The notes: generated from the letters alone by a model not told the origin. A stretch of DNA of 34,798 nucleotides from Streptomyces apricus (GCF_008369065.1 NZ_VDFC01000017.1:1-34798), one strand, 5' to 3'. Positions 1-8,301 are shown, numbered from the stretch's first letter. Made by a program: numbers and translations.

Positions 1-1284
1 GTCTGGCCCCGCTCCGCGCGCACCGGGGCCGACGGGGACGTCCTCGTCGGCGGAGTCCCGCTCAGGGAGGTCGCGGCCCGCTTCGGCACCCCCGTGTACG
101 TCCTGGACGAGCAGGAGGTCCGGGAGCGCTGCCGGGCCTACCGTGCGGCCTTCCCCGGGGCCGACGTCGTCTACGCGGCCAAGGCGTTCCTGTGCCGCGC
201 GGTCGCCCACTGGGTGCGCGAGGAGGGCCTCGGCCTCGACGTCTGCTCCGCCGGGGAGCTGGAGCTCGCCGTCGGCACGGGATTCCCGCCGGAGCGGATC
301 GTGCTGCACGGCAACGCCAAGAGCCCCGAGGACCTACGGGCCGCCGTGCGGCTCGGCGTCGGGCGCATCGCCGTGGACAGCGCCTCGGAGATCGCCCGGC
401 TGGCCGCGCTCACGCCCGCCGGCGGTCGCCGGCAGGTCCTGGTGCGGGTGGTGCCGGGCATCGCCGCGGGCGCGCACGCCAAGGTGCGCACGGGCACGGA
501 CGACCAGAAGTTCGGCCTGTCCGTGACGGACGGGTCGGCGCAGGAGGCCGTGGCCGGGATCCTCGAACAGCCGCACCTGGAACTCGTCGGCCTGCACTGC
601 CACCTGGGCTCGCAGATCGCGTCGGTGGACCCCTACGAGGCCGCGGTCCGGCGCATGGTCGCCCTGCTGGCCGCGGTCCGCGACCGGCACGGTGTCGCCC
701 TGCCGCAGCTGGACATCGGCGGCGGGCACGCCATCGCCCACCGGTCCGGCGAGACGGGCCTCGACGTGGGCGAGCTGGCCGTGCGCGTCCGCGCCACGCT
801 CCAGGAGGGCTGCGCCGCGCACCGCCTGCCCGTGCCCCGGCTCACCCTGGAACCGGGGCGGGCGATCGTGGGACCCGCCGGGGTGGCGGTGTACCACGTG
901 CTGGCGGTCAAACGCACCGGGAAGCACACCTTCGTCGCCGTGGACGGCGGTATGAGCGACAACCCGAGGCCCGCGCTGTACGGAGTGCGGTACGCGCCCC
1001 GGCTGGTCGGGCGCCCGTCGTCGGCGCCGCCCCGCACCGTCACGGTCGTGGGCCGGCACTGCGAAGCGGGTGACGTCCTCGCGGACCGGGTGGCGCTCCC
1101 CGGTGACGTGCGCCCCGGCGACCTGCTGGCGGTCCCGGCCGCCGGGGCCTACCACCTGTCCATGGCCTCGGGGTACAACCTGGTCGGCCGGCCCCCGGTG
1201 GTCGCCGTGTCGGGCGGTACCGCACGCGTCCTGGTACGGCGCGAGTCGCTGGACGACACAATCCGCCGGGACGTCGGCCTGTAG
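1..1284 (+). CDS. lysA: Diaminopimelate decarboxylase (LysA-like paralogue), 5' partial
   Basis: PLP-dependent fold-III decarboxylase expected to convert meso-diaminopimelate to L-lysine plus CO2 in the cytoplasm. The frame is open from base 1, and the codons before the first internal GTG (94) already match the family N-terminus (VLVGGVPLREVAARFGTPVY), so the true start lies upstream of the window. Visible motifs: PLP lysine in YAAKAF (codon 61 of the visible frame), HCHLGSQ, the phosphate-binding GGG of DIGGGHAI, EPGRAIVGP, VDGGMSDNPRPALYG, the substrate-binding CEAGD (usually CESGD) and the C-terminal GAYHLSMASGYN. The region usually reading GGGLGI or GGGFGI is GGGHAI, and CESGD is CEAGD, so I think this is a second, divergent copy rather than the housekeeping enzyme; streptomycetes often carry more than one lysA-like gene. 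Related decarboxylases acting on other amino acids remain possible. Confidence 0.88.
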   Translation, partial: VWPRSARTGADGDVLVGGVPLREVAARFGTPVYVLDEQEVRERCRAYRAAFPGADVVYAAKAFLCRAVAHWVREEGLGLDVCSAGELELAVGTGFPPERIVLHGNAKSPEDLRAAVRLGVGRIAVDSASEIARLAALTPAGGRRQVLVRVVPGIAAGAHAKVRTGTDDQKFGLSVTDGSAQEAVAGILEQPHLELVGLHCHLGSQIASVDPYEAAVRRMVALLAAVRDRHGVALPQLDIGGGHAIAHRSGETGLDVGELAVRVRATLQEGCAAHRLPVPRLTLEPGRAIVGPAGVAVYHVLAVKRTGKHTFVAVDGGMSDNPRPALYGVRYAPRLVGRPSSAPPRTVTVVGRHCEAGDVLADRVALPGDVRPGDLLAVPAAGAYHLSMASGYNLVGRPPVVAVSGGTARVLVRRESLDDTIRRDVGL

Positions 1285-1360
1285 CACCGCCCGCAGCCGG
1301 GACACCGGTCGTGCAGCACCGCTCGCGCCCGGGACGTCGGGCTGTGGCACTCGCCCGCGC
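1266..1360. repeat. Three imperfect tandem copies of a ~31-bp unit at the lysA 3' end
   Basis: Units begin at about 1266, 1297 and 1329, each starting CCGGGAC and containing a CNGG...GCAC...CGC core (CCGGGACGTCGG, CCGGGACACCGG, CCGGGACGTCGG). The first copy contains the last codons and TAG stop of lysA; in the third copy the equivalent of the stop reads TGG. This looks like local duplication of the gene's tail. No function is evident. Confidence 0.55.
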
Positions 1361-1425
1361 CCACCGGGCCGCCGGGACCGCCGCACCGGCCGCTTCGCCC
1401 ACCGCGGCCAGGCCGGGGCCGGGGA

Positions 1426-1626
1426 TCAGCGGCCTCGGGGTGCCCCCCGTCGCCGCTGGGCCGGCGGAGGCGTGGGCGGCGAGAAGGTGTCCTCCTCGTC
1501 GTCCAGGGGCGGCAGCTCCACCGTGTACTGCGGCTGCAGGAACAGACCGTGGTGCTGCGGCGCGGCCGCGGCGGGCGCCGTGTCCTGCACGGGACGTGCA
1601 GGGTCGCGATGCGAAGAGGCAGGCAT
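1426..1626 (-). CDS. Small protein of unknown function (66 aa)
   Basis: I do not recognise this protein. The ORF begins ATG at 1626 with a GGATGG purine stretch about six bases upstream and ends in TGA. From about residue 12 onward the codons have the G/C-rich third positions typical of real genes here. The product is Pro/Ala/Gln-rich at the N-terminus, has a conserved-looking central block (LFLQPQYTVELPPL), then an acidic run (DDEED) and a basic, Pro-rich tail. It has no signal peptide or membrane segment. It is convergent with lysA and lies alone between lysA and the P-loop kinase. The block-plus-acidic layout could suit a peptide precursor or a small binding protein, but no modifying enzyme is visible nearby. 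A chance ORF is possible. Confidence 0.4.
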   Translation of the reverse strand: MPASSHRDPARPVQDTAPAAAAPQHHGLFLQPQYTVELPPLDDEEDTFSPPTPPPAQRRRGAPRGR

Positions 1627-1921
1627 CCAAAACCATCCGGAGTCGGGAGTCGCGCGGATCGGAGGCGGAGCGGTCGACCGGTGACGACCGGTACCCGTGC
1701 GCCTCGCGCGCGACTGCCCATTAGATCCTATCTGCGGCGCGAGGACGAAAGGGCGCGGTGCGCGACGCGCTCCGGATGACGGATCCGCCCCCGCGGACGC
1801 CCCCGCGCGGCCCGCCGGGACCCCGCACCGGGACCGATCCGTCCCCGTGTGACCGGATCGTCCGGTACGGGGTTCCCGGGGGGACCCGCCCGGCCGCGCG
1901 ATCCCGCCGTAAGGTGCCTGC
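1627..1921. other. Divergent intergenic region with promoter-like sequence
   Basis: 295 bases between the 66-aa ORF (minus) and the P-loop kinase (plus). A locally AT-richer patch at about 1719-1735 contains TAGGAT on the minus strand, a common actinobacterial -10, but no clear -35 at 16-18 bases. At 1852-1866 is the inverted repeat ACCGGA-TCG-TCCGGT, a possible operator or stem before the kinase gene. No other gene was seen. Confidence 0.3.
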
Positions 1922-2440
1922 GTGCAGCGGATCTTGGTGGTGGGTGTCACGGGTGCCGGTAAGTCCACGCTCGCCCGGGCGGTGGGCGAGCGGCTGGATC
2001 TGCCCTACCACGAGATGGACGCGCTGCACTTCACCGGCCCGGGCTGGGCCACCGACGACCGGCTCGTGGAGACCGTCTCGCACCTCACCGACGGCCCCCG
2101 CTGGATCATCGACTCGATCGGTCACCCCGATGTGCGCGACCTGCTCTGGGAGCGCGCCGACACCGTGCTCTGGCTCGACTACGGCAGGCGCGTGATCATG
2201 CCCCGCGTCCTGCGCCGCTCCGTGCGGCGCACCGTCACCCGCGAGAGCATCTTCGGCGGCAACCGGGAGACCTGGGCGGGCTGGCTGAGCAGGGAGCACC
2301 CGGCCTGGTGGGCCTGGTCCCAGTACGCGGGCCGCCGCCGCGAGATCGAGCGCCGCACACGCGATCCCCGCTTCGCTCCCCTGGCCACCACCCGCTTCCC
2401 CCACCCCCGCACCACCGCGGCCTGGCTGGCCTCCGTGTGA
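1922..2440 (+). CDS. P-loop NTPase, adenylate-kinase-like / topology modulation protein family
   Basis: A 172-aa cytoplasmic nucleotide-binding protein. The Walker A motif GVTGAGKS is at residues 8-15, directly after a beta strand, followed by HEMDALHFTGPGWA and WIIDSIG, the layout of small AAA_17/adenylate-kinase-like proteins often annotated as DNA topology modulation protein FlaR. The middle (DTVLWLDYGRRVIMPRVLRRSVRR) carries the arginine-rich lid segment expected of a small kinase. The GTG start at 1922 is supported by AAGGTG about six bases upstream; no other start gives an intact P-loop. The substrate is unknown. It stands alone, with the rhamnosidase promoter region beginning 50 bases downstream. 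Confidence 0.8.
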   Translation: MQRILVVGVTGAGKSTLARAVGERLDLPYHEMDALHFTGPGWATDDRLVETVSHLTDGPRWIIDSIGHPDVRDLLWERADTVLWLDYGRRVIMPRVLRRSVRRTVTRESIFGGNRETWAGWLSREHPAWWAWSQYAGRRREIERRTRDPRFAPLATTRFPHPRTTAAWLASV

Positions 2441-2486
2441 CCGGGGCGGTCCGCGCGCCCGGGCCGTCCGAGAGACCTTGAGGTCA

Positions 2487-2514
2487 TCGTCGATTGAAAC
2501 CGTTCAATCGACGA
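2487..2514. promoter_or_regulatory. LacI-type operator (distal), 12-bp arms
   Basis: Perfect inverted repeat with 12-bp arms and a 4-base spacer (TCGTCGATTGAA-ACCG-TTCAATCGACGA at the core). The GAAACCGTTC centre resembles LacI/GalR-family operators. It lies about 75 bases upstream of the -35 of the rhamnosidase gene, so it may pair with the proximal site in a repression loop. No lacI gene is in the window. Confidence 0.6.
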
Positions 2515-2589
2515 AGTCCCCTGGCACTTCAGGCCACTTCACAGTAACCACCGCATCTGGCAGCCCGTCAAGAATGTGCTGCACGCTCA

Positions 2590-2618
2590 TTGACCCTCAC
2601 CCCTCGCGCCCCTACGTT
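2590..2618 (+). promoter_or_regulatory. Promoter of the rhamnosidase gene
   Basis: TTGACC (2590-2595), a 17-base spacer and TACGTT (2613-2618) make a good housekeeping-type promoter. The predicted start of transcription, about 2625, falls at the edge of the palindrome at 2627-2640, as expected for a repressible promoter. Confidence 0.5.
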
Positions 2619-2626
2619 CACCGGGA

Positions 2627-2640
2627 GTGAATCGATTCAC
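2627..2640. promoter_or_regulatory. LacI-type operator (proximal) GTGAATCGATTCAC
   Basis: A perfect 14-bp palindrome with the central CG typical of LacI/GalR-family operators, placed at the predicted +1 of the promoter at 2590-2618. It also explains why the in-frame GTG at 2627 should not be used as the start of the rhamnosidase. Confidence 0.6.
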
Positions 2641-2662
2641 ACTTCCTACCCGAGGAGCCGCA

Positions 2663-5600
2663 GTGATCAGCAGGAGGAACATCCTCGCGGGTACGGCAGC
2701 CGCGGTGGCGGTCACGGCGACGGCCGCCGGCAGCGGATCCGCGGTGGCCGCGCCCGCCTCCGCACCGGCCGGGGCGGGCGCCCGGCGCGGCGCCCTGCGC
2801 GTCACCGCGCCGACCGTCGAGTACGTCCGCAACCCCCTCGGCACCGACGCACCGCACCCCCGGTTCAGCTGGCCGTCGGTCTCCGCCGAGCCGGGCGCGC
2901 GCCAGAGCGCCTACCAGCTCCGCGTCGCCTCCCGCGCCGCGCGCCTCGGCGACCCCGACGTCTGGGACAGCGGGAAGGTCGCGTCCGGCGACTGCGTCCT
3001 CGTCCCGTACGCGGGCCCGCGCCTCACGCCCCGCACCCGCTACTTCTGGTCCGTGCGCGTGTGGGACGCCGACGGCGGCATCTCCCCCTGGAGCGAGCCG
3101 TCGTGGTGGGAGACCGGGCTCATGGAGGCCGCGCAGTGGTCCGCGGACTGGATCTGCGCGCCGCCCGCCCTCACCGACGCGCCCTCCCTCGAAGGCAGCT
3201 CCTGGATCTGGTTCCCCGAGGGCGATCCGGCCACCACCGCGCCGGCGGGCACCCGCTGGTTCCGGCACACCTTCGACCTGCCGGACGCGGTCACGGCGGC
3301 GACCCTGGCCATCACCGCGGACAACGTGTACTCCGTCTCCGTGAACGGCACCGAGGTGGCCCGCACCGACCTGGAGACGGACCACGAGGGCTGGCGCCGG
3401 CCCGCCGTCGTCGAGGTCCTCGGCCGGCTGCGGACGGGCCGGAACGTCCTCGCGGTCTCCGCCGCCAACGCGTCCGAGGGACCCGCCGGCCTGATCGCCT
3501 CCCTCACGCTGCGGACCGCCTCCGGCGAGCGGCGGGTCCGCACCGACGGCTCCTGGAGAGCGGCGGACCGGGAGCCCGCGGGCGACTGGCGCGGAGCGGA
3601 CTTCGACGACGGCGGCTGGCCCGCGGCGAAGGAGGCCGCCGCCTGGGGCGCCGGCCCCTGGGGCAGGGTCGTCGCCGCGTCGTACGCCGCCCACCAGCTG
3701 CGGCACGCGTTCCGGCTGCCGCGCAAGAAGGTGGTCCGCGCCCGCCTGTACGCCACCGCCCTCGGCGTGTACGAGGCGCACCTGAACGGCCGCCGCGTGG
3801 GCCGCGACCAGCTCGCCCCGGGCTGGACCGACTACCGCGAGCGCGTCCAGTACCAGACCTACGACGTCACCGCGCTCGTGCGCCCCGGCGACAACGCCCT
3901 CGGCGCGTACCTGGCCCCGGGCTGGTACGCGGGCAACGTCGGCATGTTCGGGCCGCACCAGTACGGCGAACGTCCGGCGCTGCGCGCCCAGTTGGAGGTG
4001 GAGTACGCCGACGGGACGCGCGAGCGGGTCACCTCGGGGACCGGCTGGCGGGCCGCCGCCGGACCGGTCGTCTCCGCCGACCTGCTGGGCGGCGAGACCT
4101 ACGACGCGCGCAAGGAGACCCCCGGCTGGACCTCGCCGGGCTTCGACGACTCGGCCTGGCAGGACGTGGTGCGCGCCGCCGCCGACGCGGCTCCCCCGCT
4201 GGTCGTGGCCCAGGTGGACGGTCCGGTCCGGGTGACCGAGGAGCTGCCGGTCAGGGAGGTGACCGAGCCGAAGCCCGGCGTCTTCGTCCTCGACCTGGGC
4301 CAGAACATGGTGGGTGCGGTACGGCTGCGCGTCTCGGGTGCGGCCGGCACGACCGTCCGGCTGCGGCACGCGGAGGTGCTGAACCCGGACGGCACCCTCT
4401 ACACGGCGAACCTGCGGACCGCCGCGGCGACCGACACGTACACCCTCAAGGGCGGTGGCGAGGAGACGTACGAGCCGCGCTTCACCTTCCACGGGTTCCG
4501 CTACGTCGAGCTGACCGGGTTCCCCGGCACCCCGTCCGCGAAGGCGCTGACCGGTCGCGTCATGCACACCTCCGCCCCGTCCACCCTCGACTTCGAGACC
4601 GACGTGCCGATGCTCGACCAGCTGCACCGCAACATCACCTGGGGGCAGCGCGGCAACTTCCTCTCCGTTCCGACGGACACGCCCGCACGCGACGAGCGGC
4701 TGGGGTGGACCGGTGACATCAACGTCTTCGCGCCGACCGCCGCGTACACGATGGAGTCCGCGCGCTTCCTCACCAAGTGGCTCGTGGACCTGCGCGACGG
4801 GCAGACCGCGGAGGGCGCCTTCACCGATGTGGCGCCCATGGTCGGCACGGTCGGCAACGGGGTGGCCGGCTGGGGCGACGCGGGGGTCACCGTCCCCTGG
4901 GCCCTGTACCAGGCGTACGGCGACCTGCAGGTGCTGCGGGACGCCTGGGGGTCGGTCCGGGCCTGGCTCACGTACCTGGAGCGGCACAGCGATGGCCTGC
5001 TGCGGCCGGCGAGCGGGTACGGGGACTGGCTGAACGTGTCGGACGAGACGCCTAAGGACGTCGTCGCCACCGCGTACTTCGCCCACAGCGCCGACCTCGC
5101 CGCCCGCATCGCCGGTGAACTCGGCGAGGACCCCGCCCCGTACGCCGGGCTCTTCGAGCGGATCCGCACGGCGTTCCGGACCGCGTACGTCACCTCCGGG
5201 GGCCGGGTGAAGGGCGACACGCAGACCGCATACGTCCTCGCGCTGTCCATGGACCTGCTGCCGGACGGCCTGCGCGCGGCGGCCGCCGACCGGCTGGTCG
5301 CGCTGATCGAGGCCAAGGACTGGCACCTGTCCACGGGCTTCCTCGGCACGCCGCGGCTGCTGCCCGTCCTGACCGCCACGGGGCACACCGACGTCGCCTA
5401 CCGGCTGCTCCTGCAGCGCTCGTTCCCCAGCTGGGGCTACCAGATCGACCGGGGCGCCACCACCATGTGGGAGCGCTGGGACTCCGTCACCCCCGACGGC
5501 GGCTTCCAGACACCGGACATGAACTCGTTCAACCACTACGCCTACGGGTCGGTGGGCGAGTGGATGTACGCCAACGTCGCCGGCATCGCACCGGGCCGGC

Positions 5601-5902
5601 CCGGCTACCGGGAGATCGTGGTCCGGCCCCGGCCGGGCGGCGGGGTGACCTCGGCCCGCGCCACGTTCGCCTCGGTGCGCGGCCCCGTCTCCACCCGCTG
5701 GCGGCAGCGCTCCGGCACCTTCGCCCTGACCTGCTCGGTGCCCCCCGGCACGACGGCCGAGGTGTGGGTCCCGGCCGACGGCCCCGACGCGGTCACCCAC
5801 ACCGAGGCGGCGTTCCTGCGCGGCGAGGACGGCTGCGCGGTGTACCGGGTCGGCTCCGGCACCCACCGCTTCACCGCCCGGCGGACGGCCGACGGCGGGT
5901 AG
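2663..5902 (+). CDS. Secreted alpha-L-rhamnosidase, GH78 family
   Basis: Exported inverting hydrolase that releases terminal L-rhamnose from plant glycosides or polysaccharides. The GTG at 2663 is preferred over the in-frame GTG at 2627, because AGGAG lies five bases before it and 2627 is inside an operator. The product is 1079 aa and opens with a Tat-like signal peptide (ISRRNILAG, then an Ala/Val-rich stretch ending near AVAAP). N-terminal Ig-like and beta-sandwich domains (about residues 40-560) precede an (alpha/alpha)6 barrel and a C-terminal beta domain. The barrel has RDERLGWTGD, with likely general acid E678, and WERWDS, with likely base E937. Their 259-residue separation equals that of the two catalytic glutamates I recall for Streptomyces avermitilis SaRha78A. 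It is monocistronic, probably under LacI-family control through the flanking palindromes. Confidence 0.93.
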   Translation: MISRRNILAGTAAAVAVTATAAGSGSAVAAPASAPAGAGARRGALRVTAPTVEYVRNPLGTDAPHPRFSWPSVSAEPGARQSAYQLRVASRAARLGDPDVWDSGKVASGDCVLVPYAGPRLTPRTRYFWSVRVWDADGGISPWSEPSWWETGLMEAAQWSADWICAPPALTDAPSLEGSSWIWFPEGDPATTAPAGTRWFRHTFDLPDAVTAATLAITADNVYSVSVNGTEVARTDLETDHEGWRRPAVVEVLGRLRTGRNVLAVSAANASEGPAGLIASLTLRTASGERRVRTDGSWRAADREPAGDWRGADFDDGGWPAAKEAAAWGAGPWGRVVAASYAAHQLRHAFRLPRKKVVRARLYATALGVYEAHLNGRRVGRDQLAPGWTDYRERVQYQTYDVTALVRPGDNALGAYLAPGWYAGNVGMFGPHQYGERPALRAQLEVEYADGTRERVTSGTGWRAAAGPVVSADLLGGETYDARKETPGWTSPGFDDSAWQDVVRAAADAAPPLVVAQVDGPVRVTEELPVREVTEPKPGVFVLDLGQNMVGAVRLRVSGAAGTTVRLRHAEVLNPDGTLYTANLRTAAATDTYTLKGGGEETYEPRFTFHGFRYVELTGFPGTPSAKALTGRVMHTSAPSTLDFETDVPMLDQLHRNITWGQRGNFLSVPTDTPARDERLGWTGDINVFAPTAAYTMESARFLTKWLVDLRDGQTAEGAFTDVAPMVGTVGNGVAGWGDAGVTVPWALYQAYGDLQVLRDAWGSVRAWLTYLERHSDGLLRPASGYGDWLNVSDETPKDVVATAYFAHSADLAARIAGELGEDPAPYAGLFERIRTAFRTAYVTSGGRVKGDTQTAYVLALSMDLLPDGLRAAAADRLVALIEAKDWHLSTGFLGTPRLLPVLTATGHTDVAYRLLLQRSFPSWGYQIDRGATTMWERWDSVTPDGGFQTPDMNSFNHYAYGSVGEWMYANVAGIAPGRPGYREIVVRPRPGGGVTSARATFASVRGPVSTRWRQRSGTFALTCSVPPGTTAEVWVPADGPDAVTHTEAAFLRGEDGCAVYRVGSGTHRFTARRTADGG

Positions 5903-5927
5903 CGGAGCCCGGTCCCCGGCGACCGGT

Positions 5928-5961
5928 CCGGCGGCGCCCAACGCGGCACGGGCGCCGCCGG
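5928..5961 (+). terminator. Terminator hairpin after the rhamnosidase gene
   Basis: Perfect 12-bp GC stem (CCGGCGGCGCCC / GGGCGCCGCCGG) with a 10-base loop, 25 bases after the rhamnosidase stop. There is no T-tract, as is usual in streptomycetes. Confidence 0.6.
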
Positions 5962-6010
5962 GTTGGCGGGGCTCCACGGAAGTGCGCCGGTGGCGCCCTA
6001 GGGTGATCAC

Positions 6011-7126
6011 ATGTCTGCCTCGTTGAGTTCCGCCAGATCCCGCGCCGCGCTGCGCGTGTCGGCGCGCATATCCGTCGAGCTGCTGCTGGTCCTGGTGATG
6101 ACCGCGGTGGTCCTCTGGCTCCTCGGCCAGATGTGGTCCGTGGTCTGGCCCCTCGTCCTGGGGCTGCTCCTGACCACGCTGACGTGGCCGCCGACCCGGT
6201 TCCTGCTCAGGCGCGGCTGGCGCCCGGCACCGGCGGCCTCCCTCGTGACCGTGCTGTTCCTGGTGGTCGCCGCGGCCGTCGTTGCGCTCATCGCCGTCCC
6301 GGTGGCCTCCCAGTCGGGCGACCTGTCCGACGGGGTGGTGGCCGGTCTCCACAAGGTCCGCGACTGGGCCGCCGGTCCCCCGCTGAACGTCGGCGAGGAC
6401 CAGATCTCCAGCGCTCTGGACAACGCGGTCGAACGCATCCAGAAGAGCGCGGGAAGCATCACCACCACGGTCGTCACGGGCGTGAACACCGTGGTCAACG
6501 GGCTGGTGACGGCCGTCCTCGCGCTCTTCCTGATGTTCTTCTTCCTCAAGGACGGACCGCGGTTCCTGCCCTGGCTCACCCGTCAGCTGCCGGGCCGCCT
6601 CGCCGTCCACGTCCCGGCGGTGGCCTCGCGCAGCTGGGACACCCTCGGGTCCTTCGTGCGGTCGCAGGCCGCGGTCGGTCTGCTCGACGCCGTCTTCATC
6701 GGCATCGGCCTGTGGATCGTGGACGTGCCCCTGGTGCTCCCGCTGGCGGTGCTGACCTTCGTGTCGGCGTTCGTGCCGATCGTGGGCGCGCTGTTCGCCG
6801 GCTTCGTCGCGGTGCTCATCGCCCTGGTCTCCAACGGGCTGACGGACGCGCTGATCGTGCTGGCGATCATCGTCGCCGTGCAGCAGCTGGAGGGCAACGT
6901 CTTCCAGCCCATCATCCAGAGCCGCGGGCTGGGACTGCACGCGGCGGTGATCCTGCTGGCGGTGACCCTGGGCGGCAACCTGGCGGGAGTGGTGGGCAGT
7001 CTCCTCGCCGTCCCGGTCGCCGCGGTGTTCGCGGTGTTCTGGAACTACCTGCGCGAGCAGCTCGCCGAGCCGCCCGGCGAACCGGGCGGCGGCGAGCCGC
7101 AGGCGGACGCGGCCGTTCCGTCCTAG
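6011..7126 (+). CDS. AI-2E family transporter (PerM/YhhQ-like permease)
   Basis: A 371-aa integral membrane protein of the AI-2E exporter/UPF0118 superfamily (PF01594). The N-terminus is a short basic cytoplasmic segment, then paired helices (about 22-65), a third and a fourth helix, a long amphipathic extracytoplasmic stretch with heptad-like character (about 105-165), and a cluster of C-terminal helices. Family features seen are the helix ending FFFLKDGPRFLPWL, VPLVLPLAVLTFVSAFVPIVGALFAGFVAVLIAL and the QQLEGNVFQPIIQSRGLGLH block. Transported substrates differ between members (AI-2, ions, organic solutes), so the substrate here is unknown. Start ATG at 6011 has AGGGTGA just upstream. It is convergent with the LRR gene. 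Confidence 0.88.
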   Translation: MSASLSSARSRAALRVSARISVELLLVLVMTAVVLWLLGQMWSVVWPLVLGLLLTTLTWPPTRFLLRRGWRPAPAASLVTVLFLVVAAAVVALIAVPVASQSGDLSDGVVAGLHKVRDWAAGPPLNVGEDQISSALDNAVERIQKSAGSITTTVVTGVNTVVNGLVTAVLALFLMFFFLKDGPRFLPWLTRQLPGRLAVHVPAVASRSWDTLGSFVRSQAAVGLLDAVFIGIGLWIVDVPLVLPLAVLTFVSAFVPIVGALFAGFVAVLIALVSNGLTDALIVLAIIVAVQQLEGNVFQPIIQSRGLGLHAAVILLAVTLGGNLAGVVGSLLAVPVAAVFAVFWNYLREQLAEPPGEPGGGEPQADAAVPS

Positions 7127-7154
7127 GACCCGTCGTGGCGTCCGTACCGGCAGG

Positions 7155-7206
7155 GGCGGTCGTACCGGTCGTGGCGGTGGTGGCGGTCGTACCGGTCGTG
7201 GCGGTG
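7155..7206. repeat. Two 25-bp direct repeats between convergent genes
   Basis: The 25-base unit starting GGCGGTCGTACCGGTCG occurs at 7155-7179 and again, identically, at 7182-7206, with a partial third copy just upstream. It fills the 82-base gap between the permease and LRR genes. There are too few copies, and no spacers, for a CRISPR array. Confidence 0.6.
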
Positions 7207-7208
7207 GG

Positions 7209-8180
7209 TCACTCCCCCGCCGCCACGTACCGGTCCTCGTCCTCCTCGGTCTGCTCCCGCTCTTCGAGGTCGAGCTTCACCCCGGCGGGCTCCAGGGCCT
7301 CGCGCAGCCGCTGCATCATCGGTTCCGAGAGGAAGTGGTGGCGCAGGTCCAGCTCCTCCAGGTGCGTGAGGGGCTGGCCGCTCAGGAGCGCCGCGGCGCC
7401 GGTGTCGCTCAGGGTGCCCAGGCCCAGGTGCAGGGAGGCCAGCCGGGCCACGACGGGGGCACCGGCCACGGCGGCGGCGATCTCGTCCTGTATCTCGCTG
7501 TTGCGCAGGCCCAGGTGGCGCAGGGCGGGCAGGCGGTCGCCGTCGAGGACGGGGGCCAGGTCCGCCAGGGTGGTCGTGCAGCCGTAGTACTCCGCGCCCA
7601 GCCACAGGTCGAGACGGCGCAGGGCGGGCAGGTCGCAGGCGGCCACCGCGCGGGCCACCTCGCCGGGCAGACCGCCGTTCTCCAGGCGCAGGACGCGCAG
7701 GTGCTCGTGGCGCAGGGGCGTCAGCTGCAGCCCGGGGCCGTCCTCGAAGCCGTTGCCCGAACCGCGTACGCCGAACTCCAGGAGGCGGGGGTAGGCGGCC
7801 AGAATGGGGGTCACGTCGCCCTGCACGATCCAGGACAGCTCGGACTCCTCGAACGTGAGGTCGGCCAGGTAGAGGGCTTCGAGCCCGGTGAGGCGGTCCG
7901 CGGCGGCCACGAGCCGCGTGGCCGTCTCGGCGGGGTCGTCCGCGTCGAACTCGGAGCCGTAGGCGCCCGCTCCCAGGACCAGGGCCCGCACCCGTGCGGT
8001 GTCCACGGTGTCGAGGAAGCGGTCCCAGCACTCCTCGAAGGACTCGCCGCCGTAGCCCTGGTTGCGGGACAGCCTCCAGGCGACCGTGTCGGCCGCGGGT
8101 ACGGGGCCGCTCTCCTCGTCCGGGGACGGGAAGTCGTGGACGGGCAGACCGTGCAGTGTCGTCAGATGATCGATGGTCAC
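7209..8180 (-). CDS. Leucine-rich-repeat protein, STM4015-like family
   Basis: A 323-aa cytoplasmic repeat protein with no signal peptide. After an N-terminal segment (DHLTTLHGLPVHDF), about eight LRR-like units follow, recognisable as L..L.L...L (LEALYLADLTF, LRRLDLWLGAEYYG, LRHLGLRNSEI, LASLHLGLG, LEELDLRHHFLS). This matches proteins often annotated STM4015 family; the name comes from a Salmonella locus and the function is unknown. GTG at 8180 is chosen as start because GGAAGG lies about ten bases upstream and the family N-terminus begins there; the frame stays open to 8285 but that extension is Arg/Ser-rich and non-conserved in character. I see no partner genes of the STM4014-4016 type nearby. 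Confidence 0.8.
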   Translation of the reverse strand: MTIDHLTTLHGLPVHDFPSPDEESGPVPAADTVAWRLSRNQGYGGESFEECWDRFLDTVDTARVRALVLGAGAYGSEFDADDPAETATRLVAAADRLTGLEALYLADLTFEESELSWIVQGDVTPILAAYPRLLEFGVRGSGNGFEDGPGLQLTPLRHEHLRVLRLENGGLPGEVARAVAACDLPALRRLDLWLGAEYYGCTTTLADLAPVLDGDRLPALRHLGLRNSEIQDEIAAAVAGAPVVARLASLHLGLGTLSDTGAAALLSGQPLTHLEELDLRHHFLSEPMMQRLREALEPAGVKLDLEEREQTEEDEDRYVAAGE

Positions 8181-8301
8181 GGCGGAAGCCTTCCATACCC
8201 GAACGGCCTTTGCGGCCAACCCACTTGGAGACCGCGAACGGGATCGTCCCGCACCGGGGCGGCGCGGCCGCGACCGGGGCACCACGCCTCCGGCCGGGGC
8301 G

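Noticed and set aside
2590..2626. ATG or GTG starts upstream of the rhamnosidase (in-frame GTG at 2627)
   Set aside because: The 2627 GTG lies in a perfect operator palindrome at the predicted +1; GTG at 2663 has an AGGAG at five bases and begins the signal peptide.
2618..6940. A 1440-codon open frame on the minus strand opposite the rhamnosidase and permease genes
   Set aside because: It is a by-product of high GC: the plus-strand genes have clear domains and catalytic motifs, while the antisense product is a low-complexity Gly/Arg/Val/Asp sequence with no family signature. The same holds for the long antisense frames opposite argG, the GH87 gene and the COG4091-like gene.
7155..7206. CRISPR-like repeat between the permease and LRR genes
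   Set aside because: Only two full copies separated by two bases, no spacers and no cas genes.
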